In this document: positions 35,169-44,600 of the stretch, piece by piece | Layout of the letters: the number at the start of each line of letters is the position of its first letter | Position numbering within the stretch: position 1 is the first letter of the stretch | NCBI RefSeq assembly: GCF_963678635.1 | Contig: NC_087071.1 | Span: 3,177,624-3,241,623 of the forward strand | Origin: Symsagittifera roscoffensis | Lineage: Eukaryota > Xenacoelomorpha > Acoela > Convolutidae | Reading direction: 5' to 3' | DNA length: 64,000 nucleotides | Notes under the pieces: model-generated | The model's database searches: none | Told to the model about the DNA's origin: nothing | Seen by the model: the letters and a program-made list of their open reading frames with translations, nothing else | Made by a program: the position numbers and the translations under genes

Positions 35169-35368
35169 NNNNNNNNNNNNNNNNNNNNNNNNNNNNNNNN
35201 NNNNNNNNNNNNNNNNNNNNNNNNNNNNNNNNNNNNNNNNNNNNNNNNNNNNNNNNNNNNNNNNNNNNNNNNNNNNNNNNNNNNNNNNNNNNNNNNNNNN
35301 NNNNNNNNNNNNNNNNNNNNNNNNNNNNNNNNNNNNNNNNNNNNNNNNNNNNNNNNNNNNNNNNNNNN
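35169..35368. other. Assembly gap (200 Ns)
   Basis: Exactly 200 unknown bases, probably a placeholder length. The protease reading frame runs into its right edge. Confidence 0.98.
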
Positions 35369-35755
35369 CATCGATTTCGTGGCATTTTTCCCGCTAACTT
35401 AGCATTTAATACAATATTGAAACGCGACAATACTTTCATGATAGTCAACGCATCAAACTCAGACCAGCCAGGAACTCATTGGTTACTGTTTGCTCAAGCT
35501 GGTGGTCAAATCTTTTTTGCAGATCCTCTTGGACGAAGCCTACACAACTATCCACATGTATACAAAAATATGAGACGTTCTATCCATGAGGGAAACCAAA
35601 TACTGATGAATAAGCCAATCCAATCAGCTAACTCGGTCTTGTGTGGACTTTATTGTATTTATGTTGCTCATGTTATAATTTCTTCTAGGTTTCCTATAGG
35701 TTTCAAGGTTAACGATCATGACATGATGCGTTTTGCTAAACATATGATGTTATAA
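35369..35755 (+). CDS. PRO: Polinton cysteine protease (adenain-like), N-terminus missing
   Basis: Maturation protease of the adenovirus-type (C5, Ulp1 fold) used by Polintons and related viruses to process virion proteins. 128 residues are visible. His37 lies in the GTHW motif, Asp52 in FADPLG and Cys92 in SVLCGLYC, giving the expected His-Asp-Cys order and spacing. The upstream FRGIFPAN block is typical of the N-terminal part of the family. The frame enters the gap without a start codon, so perhaps several dozen residues are missing. It stops with TAA at 35753-35755. The next gene is on the opposite strand and converges on it, 115 bp away. Confidence 0.85.
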   Translation, partial: HRFRGIFPANLAFNTILKRDNTFMIVNASNSDQPGTHWLLFAQAGGQIFFADPLGRSLHNYPHVYKNMRRSIHEGNQILMNKPIQSANSVLCGLYCIYVAHVIISSRFPIGFKVNDHDMMRFAKHMML

Positions 35756-35870
35756 TTTTGTGATACTGTTGCATTTCTTTAATGATTTATAATTGATTTT
35801 TTTTTAAAAAAAACATGTTTTATGGTTGCTAGAACACATACCGCTGGAATTATCTCAGAAATGTTTTTTT

Positions 35871-36500
35871 TCAAAAATTGTATTTCTTCTCCATTATAAA
35901 TTTAACAAACAAAGTATTCGAATCAATCTCTAATCGACCATACCCACTCAAAATAATATCAATGATTTTTGAAAATTCGGCAGCATTATCCCCATTCAAA
36001 ATTCGAATAAAACGTTCAATGGTTACATTAGTAATTAGATCAGTTTGAGTTTGAATGGATCGAGTCTGTGATGCAAAGCAAATCTGTGGCAATCGTTTTC
36101 GCAAAGAAACTCCAGCGGTGTCAAGGTTGTTAGTCGAATTGTAGTTAACAGCCAATTTCATTTTTTCCATCAGTGGTCTTGATAGATGATATTTGCTGCA
36201 CCGCATAATCAAATATTTAAAGGATGAAAGGAGGCAAGGCACAATAAAAGATTTTAAGGTCATCTTGTTAACTGCTTCAGTGCATTCTTTTGTAACTTCG
36301 ATAAGAACGTGGTAATGTGGCTGACCATTGGCAGGAGATTGGGAACAAAAATCGTTCTGATTTGAATGGACTGCAAATGCAAAGTTCGTATTAGACGGAA
36401 GGTCAGAAACGTCGGGTTCATTGTTCAGAAAAAAAAATTTAAAGTTTTTCCGAAATTGTTTAAAGTATTCCGGCGATTGTTCATACATTGCTTCAACCAT
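35871..36500 (-). CDS. Polinton accessory protein with HUH-like motif, unknown
   Basis: 209 residues from the first ATG; the open frame extends a further 16 codons upstream and overlaps the next minus gene's stop. At residues 61-68 it has PHYHVLIE, with hydrophobic residues placed as in the HUH motif of rolling-circle Rep endonucleases, including parvovirus NS1. The preceding FAFAVHSNQNDF looks like a beta-strand region. A candidate catalytic tyrosine lies in KYLIMRCSKYHL about 35 residues later, but no clear Y-x-x-K motif and no helicase domain follow. The C-terminal half is unrecognised. The homology could be superficial, as H-Y-H alone is short. It may also be spliced to the gene upstream: TTATCAG lies just before the ATG. 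Confidence 0.5.
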   Translation of the reverse strand: MVEAMYEQSPEYFKQFRKNFKFFFLNNEPDVSDLPSNTNFAFAVHSNQNDFCSQSPANGQPHYHVLIEVTKECTEAVNKMTLKSFIVPCLLSSFKYLIMRCSKYHLSRPLMEKMKLAVNYNSTNNLDTAGVSLRKRLPQICFASQTRSIQTQTDLITNVTIERFIRILNGDNAAEFSKIIDIILSGYGRLEIDSNTLFVKFIMEKKYNF

Positions 36501-36544
36501 TCTGATAATTAATAAATGAAACTGGGTTTTTTTTTTCCAATTAC

Positions 36545-36949
36545 TCAAGCCACTCTACTTTTTTTGTTGGAATAATCTTCTTCATCATCCTCTCCGTTTT
36601 CACTATTACAGTCTTTTTCGGAGTAAACCGATCGTTTTGATTTATATCGTCGTTTTTGAGGTTTATCGTTTCCTGTTGTGGAAGTTGAAATCTTTTCACC
36701 AGTTGGTGCTTTGATCATTTTTTTTACTTTTGAATAATTATCTGCTAAGCTATCAAATTCTTTCGTCGTCAAAGTAACTGCTTGATACATTTTGAACACT
36801 TCTTCGTCAGTTTTCTTAAACAATTTTAGTGTAATATAGGTACCTGTTTTTTCAAATGTTTTTGTTCCAACTCTGACTATACGTTTTTCTCCTGAAGAAA
36901 TATCACGAAAGTCATCAAAAAAGTTAGTATCACTTTCAAGCGTGTACAT
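36545..36949 (-). CDS. PC4-like putative ssDNA-binding protein
   Basis: 134 residues. At 19-75 the pattern GEKRIVRVG...TYITLKLFKKTDE.....AVTLTTKEFDSL resembles the PC4/Sub1 fold: a basic strand, an aromatic strand with LR-like residues, then g.sLt..ew..L. PC4-type proteins bind single-stranded DNA and act in transcription or replication. The tail from about residue 80 is Lys/Arg-rich, then strongly acidic (ENGEDDEEDY). The stop codon touches the open frame of the HUH-like gene (TTGA), so the two may be co-transcribed or spliced. The PC4 assignment is from pattern reading alone. Confidence 0.5.
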   Translation of the reverse strand: MYTLESDTNFFDDFRDISSGEKRIVRVGTKTFEKTGTYITLKLFKKTDEEVFKMYQAVTLTTKEFDSLADNYSKVKKMIKAPTGEKISTSTTGNDKPQKRRYKSKRSVYSEKDCNSENGEDDEEDYSNKKSRVA

Positions 36950-37469
36950 AGTTGGGTAGCGGTAATTTTATTCAACCGTATCAGTCAAGAGACAATTTAA
37001 GAATGATTTACCCAGCCGGTGAATAGCTTAACTCGGGCGATTTCTTTTACGGTATTCCTTAAGCTTCATTGGGGACTTTTAATTAGTTTGCAGTTGGAAA
37101 TTTATGAGTTTAAGTTATACATGTCAAATCTGTCTGGCAAATTCCCGTTTTAGCTCATAAATCTCAACGGTTTTACCCTGGCGGCATGCCTGTTATCTCT
37201 TTGAAGTGTAAAACTTCTGTCATTTGTGCTTAGGGTATCATAAAAAGGCGCCATGCTGTTTCTTTGAAGTATAGATTTTCAAAGCGTTCACATTTCTACT
37301 TTAATTGCAAAAGCCCTGAAAACATATTAAAATTTTACAAAACCCGATCTATGGTAATTGGCTAAAACTAAACCACCAGCAATAAAAAACTAAAAGTGGT
37401 ACGTCAAACTAAATCGACTCGCTATTTTCATTCAATCTCTCAAAATCAAACAAAACAAAATTTTCAACG
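36950..37469. promoter_or_regulatory. Divergent intergenic region, likely bidirectional promoter
   Basis: 520 bp between the start of the minus-strand pair and the start of the plus-strand 223-aa gene. Both genes must begin transcription here. No clear TATA box or other site is called. Confidence 0.4.
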
Positions 37470-38141
37470 ATGGCAACTCCACTGCAAATTATTTCAATTA
37501 ATTCACTTGAAAGAGCTATATTGTACCAAACTTATACCAGAGATTCTATCGTAGTGGTTCAACAGGAACGGAAAATGCGTCATCGAAACGCAAGTCCTTT
37601 GAACGATCTTGATCCAGGAAGCAGAGAATTCGATGAATGGGTCACTAAAAACCATATGATGTTACCCCATTATTTGCTAGATCAAATTGGTATCCTCATA
37701 CAAAGCAGAAAACAGGTCTACGAGAGTTGTTGTGTGACTGAATCGTATCCTGCGCTGAAGCGCACAGATATTCAAGACCCTACTTGCCTTGATCGTTCAC
37801 CGAGAAAAATACTGTTCAACTACGATTGCCAATCGATCCCCTTTTACGAAAATCAGGAAGGATCCATTAGAGATTTAGCAGAGCGAGAAAACTACTGGAA
37901 CATTGAGTCGATTGAATCACCAGATTCAACAGAGAAAAAAGATGAGGACCAGCAGACGCCCAAAACCCCAATAAAACCGGATATCTTTTCAATCACTCAA
38001 CATCAGCAGCAGCAAACTTCTTCTGCTTCTTCTTTTTCCGGCAGTCAAAGTCCCACTGCACCAAAGTTAGTAGCTGAGACACCGCCTATCAATGCTTGCT
38101 ATGCGCCAAAAAAACGCAAACTGCAATTTAGAGATCTCTGA
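37470..38141 (+). CDS. Unrecognised Polinton protein, 223 aa
   Basis: Starts ATG after AAAATTTTCAACG and ends TGA. Residues 1-125 look folded and mixed in composition. From about 150 it becomes disordered: EKKDEDQQTPKTPIKPD, then QHQQQQTSSASSFSGSQSP. It ends in a basic stretch, PKKRKL, that would serve as a nuclear localisation signal. No known Polinton gene is recognised. A nuclear regulatory or DNA-binding role would fit the tail, but this is inference. A possible AATAAA lies at about 38312, far downstream. Confidence 0.65.
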   Translation: MATPLQIISINSLERAILYQTYTRDSIVVVQQERKMRHRNASPLNDLDPGSREFDEWVTKNHMMLPHYLLDQIGILIQSRKQVYESCCVTESYPALKRTDIQDPTCLDRSPRKILFNYDCQSIPFYENQEGSIRDLAERENYWNIESIESPDSTEKKDEDQQTPKTPIKPDIFSITQHQQQQTSSASSFSGSQSPTAPKLVAETPPINACYAPKKRKLQFRDL

Positions 38142-39579
38142 AAACTCAAAAAAAAATTTGTTTCCACCGAGAGTGCACCAGTTTGGGGTTTATTATTTAG
38201 TTTGATAAGTTTTTTTTATTATTGTGGCTGAATCTTTGCTTACGTTTTGTTTATGATTTTTCTAATTTAATGCTTGCTCTCTAACTTTTTTTTTTTCAGA
38301 AATCTTTGAAAGAATAAAACTAAACAAAAAGAAACATATTTTAAATTTTTTTTGTTTTTGAAAAAAAATTAAGAGTTTCAAAATTTTGTTTGAAACAAAC
38401 AGTGGTATCAAAAATTATCCTCTGGTTTCGACCAGTAGTAGGTGATCAACTTAGCTAATGAAAGTTTGCCTGTATATGCAGCACCTAACAAGTTATTTCT
38501 GTTCAAAACCGAAACCAGAAAAAGTAAACAAAATTTTGTTTTTGTTTTTTGTCCAAAAAATTCCAAAAATTGATTCCGTGAACTGCAACTTTATCTCTTA
38601 CTGTTGCTATAAGGGTATTACGGCTGATGAAACCCCCAGTTCCTTAATACAACGCTTTTTGAAATGTTATTTTTGAGAAAATCAAAATTCATTAAAATTC
38701 ATCGTTGGCTAAGTGTCGTTCACTATGAAGCCGTGCTCAGAAATGGATGAAACCAATTTTTTTAGACTCAGCGGGGTCGAAAACAAGGCGTAGCCGCCGT
38801 TTTCGAGTCTAGGCGGCCACGTTTCAAAAGATATTTGGTGGTTTTTGAAAGGACTGCATATCCACTGAGCCAATGCTCCTCTCAACCCTGCAGTGGAAAC
38901 CATCTAAAAGTAAAAGCTGAAACACTGCAAAGGACCCAACAGATACCTGAATCAGTGAACATATACGCCGAATGAAGTTAATAAAAACAAGAAAAAATCA
39001 AAAAACAATAAATTGACCTGTTTGGTTTTTTCGATTTTCAGAAGTTTGACATGAAAAATTCCCATTATTTAATTTTTAAAAAATTAATGATATGAAGCTT
39101 TATCACTTCTTTGACAGCTCAATTGATGATTAACTACATTCGGTGTAATGCATTCATTTCACTCTGCTGGGCTTAGGTCTACTCGGGTGAGGTCTTTTTG
39201 AATTGAGTGCCGATGAATTGTTTGAAGCTACACAACTTGTCTAGGAACTTTGTGGTTAATTCAGAAAATTTGGTTGATTTATGAGACTATTTTATAGGTT
39301 TACTTAATGAGCCGAAGTTAATTTCTTTGATGTATCTGAGAGCATTTTGGGAGCACCCTCTCGATTTTATTAATCTAAGCTCCACCTTAGGAAACCACTC
39401 CTTGTTTGGCAATTAAGCAAATGATAGAAAAAGTTTGAAAATCTAAACAGATTTAATAGCAGTCGTAAAACAAACGGAAAATCACTCGAACTCTTTTGAC
39501 TTGTAAACCAGTATCTACTTTATTTGAACCTAGCTTTCGGAAATATCAAAATTCTCAAAAAAAAAACAACCACCTCGCA
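38142..39579. other. Intergenic, no convincing gene
   Basis: 1.4 kb between the 223-aa gene and the polymerase. Open frames of 64-72 codons occur but lack any family feature. It contains a possible tRNA-derived SINE remnant on the minus strand (38745-38905). Confidence 0.5.
38745..38905 (-). repeat. Possible tRNA-derived SINE fragment
   Basis: On the minus strand TTGGCTCAGTGGATA (complement of about 38860-38874) matches a pol III box A, and GTTTTCGACCCCGCTGAG (about 38768-38785) resembles box B and the following tRNA acceptor side. The distance between boxes, about 80 nt, is long for a tRNA. The same bases form a hairpin (38764-38810: AGACT...CGAAAAC / GTTTTCGAGTCT). No second copy is seen in the window. 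Confidence 0.25.
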
Positions 39580-42500
39580 ATGTCTACAAAAGTCGTACCC
39601 TGTAATCTCTGCCAAAAAAAACTGAGTGACCGGCGAAGCCTCAAAAAACATCTAATGGCTGTTCACAAGATTGATCCTGTGAAAACCGACTACATCTGTG
39701 GTCACTGTGAACTAGAGGATAAGTCACTTCGCATCATTTGGGAACATGTCGTGGAGCGTCACAAAACAATCGATGAAACGGAAGAAAGAAGAATTTGTCT
39801 CTACGACATGAATGTGTTCCAAAATGATCGCGCATATGCTGCGCATATGCTAAACGAACACGGTCTGCCAGCATGGGATGTGAGCCGAGAAATCCTCACT
39901 TCTATACAGCCTGAGACAGCTTTTGATGGAGCAGTCAGGACATACGATATAGTGCCGATGGAAACGGAAGTGGACCTACTAGCGCTATTCGTGACCAAGA
40001 GAGACGAAATCGAAGAGCTGATACTTCAAAATACCATGTATGAGCCTCAGAAAGCTCAATTGTCAGCAGAAGTAACTCTTCAAAAAGAGAAGGCAGATGG
40101 CACAGAAGAAGTAATAACCATCTTCGCCAATTGCAAAATGCTTGCTGTAGACGTTCAAGGATGGACCCAGGACCAATTCTATGATTGCGTAGACCAAATA
40201 TTGTCTAGTGTCCATCAATATGCGTCTCATGGTAGTGGCTGGAGAATCCGCAGGATTGATAAGATTGTCCTAAAAATGGTGAAGTCTGCACCGATCAGGG
40301 GTTCATCGTACTTGCCACTACCAGCCGATCTACTGAAACTCAAACGCTTCTTGTTGAATATTCGCAATTATGAAGACGATCGATGCTTTGAGTACTGCTT
40401 CGTTGCTGAGTATCATCGGCAGAACAATATCCCGCTCACTCTTCGTACGATGCAGAGTAAAGAGGAGGAGAAAGCGAGCTTCTATGATTATCGCAGAAAC
40501 TCAAGAGCGCACGAGCCAACTGGTGATTTTGTGTACCCAATGGGACTACCGGCTATTGCACGCTTCGAAATTTTGAATGAAGTGCAAGTGAATGTCTTCA
40601 GGTTAGTTGAAGTTTTAATCAAATTTTTTTTTTATTGGTGTGAAGCTGTATCTAAGCACATCAGAACAAATGGTTGGCTGCACATTCGTTGAAGAATTAT
40701 TATTATGATGACATTAAAAATTAGTATAAAAATATCATTCAAAATTTTTCTCTAGGTACAATGAAAAGACTCTTCTACCCCTGAGAGTGTCAAAATATCA
40801 GACTAATTTTGTTGTGGATTTGCTGCTTCTAAACGATATGGGCACGCATCACTACGTCGTGATAAAAGACCTGAACAAGCTAGTGAGCAAAATGCAAAAA
40901 AGAAAACTGAGATCGAGAAACATGCTGTGCCGAAATTGCTTCCACCGGTGTTCATCTCAGGAACGACTTGAGCGCCACCAGTTAATCTGCATGGGGAACG
41001 AACCAGCAATCGTTACCATGCCAAATGCTGACAAGAGCAGCGTAGGCTTCAAAAACATCGGTGCTCGAAGCTATAGCCCATTCGCGGTTTACTTTGATTT
41101 GGAGTCTGTGCTGGAGAAGGTGGAGACGGTGAAAAATAATCCTAACTGCTCGAGCACAACCGTGATTGAAAAACATAAGCCCAGCAGTTTTTGCCTTGTC
41201 GTTGTGGAAGCTGGAAACCCGAAACCTGCGTTTTTTTCACTTCATCGAGGAGTGGACGCCATGACTAAATTCGTTCGAATGCTGGAAGTATTGGCGCGTG
41301 ACTTTCATAATAAAAAACGACGATACCCGAACTACCTCGGAAGCACCACTATTCTTGAAGACAGTGACAAATGCTGGATTTGCGAAGAGGAATTCTCCGA
41401 AACTAACGCGAAAGTTTTGGACCATAATCATTTCGATGGATCATTCCTCGGATGGGCTCACAACAAATGCAACTTCCTGAGACGTACCATACAATTCACC
41501 CCTGTCTTTGCCCACAATCTCCAGAATTATGATTTGCACCATGTACTGAAGAGTCTGCAAGATACCAATACCAGAAACACCTTTTCGGTCATTCCTCTCA
41601 ATGACGAAAAATTTATTTCACTAACAATGAAAGTGTGGATTAGATCGTACACTAACGAAAAAGGAAATGTCTATAATGTCTACGAAGAAATCCGTTTTGT
41701 GGACAGTTGTAAATTTATGAACAGCTCACTCGATGAGCTAGCTCGAAATCTACCCGTGGAAAAGTTCATCTATCTCAATAACCACTTTGCTACCCGACCG
41801 GAAGAAGATAAAGCATTGATTCGACAAAAAGGTTACTTCCCCTACTCGTATGTTGACAGCCATGCAAGATACACAGAAGATGGACTACCTGCACGCGACA
41901 AGTGGACCAACACGCTGCAAGGAGGTGTTGTTAGTGTCAGTGAAAAAGAATACCAACATGCATGGTTAGTGTACACTCGTTTCGGTTGTCAGACTTTGGG
42001 TGAATACAGCGATTTGTATCTAACGACTGATACCTTGATTCTTGCATGCGTTTTTGAAGAGTTTAGACGAGTGTGTTATGAAACATATAAGCTAGATTGT
42101 GCTCAATATTTCACGGTTAGCAATCTCTCAGGGGATGCATTTTTGCGAACATGTAAGGCTGACCTCCATTTGCTCACTAATAGGGAGCACTTGGATATGG
42201 CAGAAAACCTGATCAGGGGGGGCATTGCAAGTGTGTTTGAAAAAAGACTTGTTTCCGCCAACAATAAATTTGTGAAAAATTACGACCCTAAATAGCCTAA
42301 CACTTTCCTCTTCATGATAGACGCGAACAATTTATACGGCGGGATTATGGAAAAATTTCCTCTTCCACTTAACTCATTCGAGTTTAATGACCAAGTTACT
42401 ATAGCCGTAATTCTCAACACGAGCAGAGAATCCGAAATTGGATACATTTTGGACGTCGATCTTTTATACCCCGATCATTTGCATGATGCACATTCGGATT

Positions 42501-44132
42501 ACCCACTCGCCCCAACAAAAGAAGTTGTGTCCAAAATGTGGCTCAGTGAGCTTCAATTGGACATGTTGAAAAAAATGAACATTTCGGATAAAGTGGGCAC
42601 TACGCCAAAGCTCATACAAAACTTCTTTCCAAAGAAAAACTATACTGTACACTACCTAACACTTCAGCTCTATGTCAAACTTGGTTTGAAAATTGAAAAA
42701 GTTAATCGAGTACTGCAGTTTAGACAAGAAAAATTTATTGCACCATATGTTCAGTTGAACACTGAGCTCCGAAAAAAAGCTACTACCAAGTTTGAACAAG
42801 ATTTCTTCAAGCAAATAATAAATAGTGCGTTTGGAAAATTCTGCGAATCAAAAAGGAATCGACTTATTGTAGATATTGTTCGCAATGCTGAAGAATTGCA
42901 AAATTTATCAAGGAAAAAAAGATTTAGCAGTATAAAAATTATTGACCAACACTTGGTATCTGTAACCTCAAAACCTGTGAACATTAACTGGGATAAGCCC
43001 ACAATTGTTGGTGCAACGATACTAGATTTGGCAAAATTTTACATGTTCCAGTTCCATTACAACATAATCAAGAAAAATTTTGACGCAACTCTTTTATATT
43101 CGGACACTGATTCGTTCCTGTATGAAATCCGCAGCAAAGATCTCTACAAGGAAATTGAGAAAAACCATGAACTGCGAAATCATTTTGACTTTTCAAATCT
43201 ACCAGTCACCCACCCCCTCTACACCAACGAGAATTTGCGCGTTACCCTGAAATTCAAGGACGAGTTTGCTGGGGAGATCATACAGGAGTACGTCGGACTA
43301 AAACCCAAACTGTACAGCATTATTTCTTCGAGTAAGTTTCTTTTTCTTTTCTTTTACCATTTTGCAATTACCCTTTTAGAAAAGGGCAACAAAAACAAAT
43401 CATAAGATTATGTAGTGAGGGGGGGGGATGGAGGTATTTATGTGGAAAAGAGAAAAAACTGTTAAAAATTTGAAGTAAATTGATTGTATTTTTGTTTCAG
43501 ACATGGACAAAAAAAGCGCTAAAGGTATTTCTAAACTTTCAAAAATGGAGCTAACCCATAATAAGTTTAAACAAACATTGACTTACTGTTCGCTGGTCCG
43601 GTCAGAAAATGTGAGGATAAATTCTTGCAATCACAATTTACAAACCATAATAACGAATAAAATTTCCCTGAGCGCATTTGACAATAAGCGCTATATACAT
43701 GCAGACAGAGTAACTACTAGTCCTTTCGGACATAAACGTTTGCGTGAGGATATGTTCATAAGAGAAATTGGGCGCACCATGGACTGGGGCGAATACGACG
43801 TAGACGACGACGCCGTGGTCCCAACTCCCACCGATAACGGAAGTGGGGAGGATTTGGCTGAAGCTATAGAAGCGCAGGGTGGGTATTATGTGGATATTTT
43901 TACTCTACCAGATATGGGGTTCAACCAACCCACATACACTGATCAAGAGCTAGAACAGGATTTGGTAGATTTCGACCAGCTAAGTGAGCAAAATGAGTCA
44001 GAACCAGCAGCGTACAACTGCCCCTATTTGGACATTGAAGCTCGGGAAGAAAACGAGCGGGAAGAAATTAGACCACCTAAACGGCGGCGGTGCTTAAATC
44101 GACGTGCTTTTATATTAGACGATTCTGACTAA
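39580..44132 (+). CDS. PolB: Polinton protein-primed DNA polymerase B, three exons, one in-frame TAG
   Basis: Replicates the element by protein-primed synthesis. Exons 39580-40601, 40756-43331 and 43501-44132 give 1410 codons including the stop. Start ATG chosen at 39580; the open frame reaches 39496 but without ATG. Residues: C2H2-type zinc fingers about 8-66; a Polinton N-terminal block with GSSYLPLP; Exo I YFDLES at 453; a CWIC...DHNH...C treble-clef (endonuclease VII-like) insert at about 547-580; Exo II HNLQNYD at about 593; Exo III YLTTD at 761; motif A DANNLYG at 863; motif B NSAFGKF at about 1030; motif C YSDTDS at 1122. From about 1280 an acidic tail ends with KRRR. A TAG at 42293-42295 (codon 854) interrupts the frame just before motif A; reading on both sides stays in phase, so this is a nonsense change and not a frameshift. 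Without readthrough it yields an exonuclease-only product. Confidence 0.9.
40602..40755 (+). other. Intron 1 of PolB
   Basis: 154 bp. Donor GTTAGT after ...NVF-AG, acceptor CTCTAG, phase 2. Removing it joins the two frames in register at a family-conserved position. The unspliced frame would end at 40692. Confidence 0.85.
43332..43500 (+). other. Intron 2 of PolB
   Basis: 169 bp. Donor GTAAGT after a G-L-K-P-K-x-Y-S block, acceptor TTTGTTTCAG, phase 1. The reading continues with a KKSAKGISK block, the expected following segment in Polinton polymerases. It contains a run of nine G near 43419. Confidence 0.85.
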
Positions 44133-44187
44133 ATAACTTCTGATTATAAATGTAAATGATTCGCTTTATAGTACTTTTCATTCAGGA

Positions 44188-44193
44188 AATAAA
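44188..44193 (+). terminator. Polyadenylation signal AATAAA after PolB
   Basis: AATAAA lies 56 bp past the polymerase stop codon on the same strand, a usual spacing for an animal mRNA. Confidence 0.6.
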
Positions 44194-44433
44194 GCTTTTC
44201 AAAATTGTTCTTTTGACCGAAAAGTGAAATAATCAACAACTCTAATTGTGAGGGGAGGGGGGTATTCAAAACAACAATATAAACTTACCAATATCTCAGC
44301 ATTTTATTTAATTCCACACGTGGCGATAAAGATTACAAAATAATCCACAATATAACGCGCGCAGTAAAGTTTGAACTGACAAAGTCAAAGGGAAAACATG
44401 CACCAACCAAAACTTAATTCCTTCCCGTTTCCA

Positions 44434-44600
44434 TAAAGTGGCTGGAAAATTACCAATTTTAACCCCCCTTAAAACATGCGTGCCCGAAAAAGTAGGGGCT
44501 TTAACCCCTTTGGGGGTTAAAAGTGGTAAGTACAACGGCACATCGAAAAAAAGGGGGGGGGGGTTAAAAGTGGTCATTTTCCTAGCCACTTTTAGTATAC
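44434..44600. other. G/C-tract hairpin at the inferred right end of the Polinton
   Basis: AAGTGGCTGGAAAAT (from 44435) faces ATTTTCCTAGCCACTTTTAG (to about 44596). Inside, TTTTAACCCCCCTT faces a run of 11 G followed by TTAAAAGTGG. In the centre TTAACCCCTTTGGGGGTTAA (44501-44520) is a further near-palindrome. The last bases are AGTATACT. On the minus strand the end therefore begins AGT, as Polinton termini commonly do. Matching sequence from repeat W resumes at once. It could instead be a separate MITE that inserted at the Polinton border. Confidence 0.5.

Larger units (their letters stand above)
35369..44600 (+). mobile_element. Polinton/Maverick, right part
   Basis: Holds a protein-primed family B DNA polymerase and an adenain-like protease on the plus strand, with two genes between them on the minus strand, the usual type of layout in Polintons. 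Integrase, packaging ATPase and the capsid genes are not seen; they would lie to the left, in or beyond the gap. The right limit is inferred from where host repeat W resumes (about 44601) and from a terminal hairpin ending AGTATACT. The coding part is less AT-rich than the flanks. Confidence 0.8.

Noticed and set aside
35144-35402. Open frames across the N run
   Set aside because: They are made of unknown bases.
42293-42295. TAG in PolB as an intron or frameshift boundary
   Set aside because: Phase is the same on both sides and no splice sites surround it.
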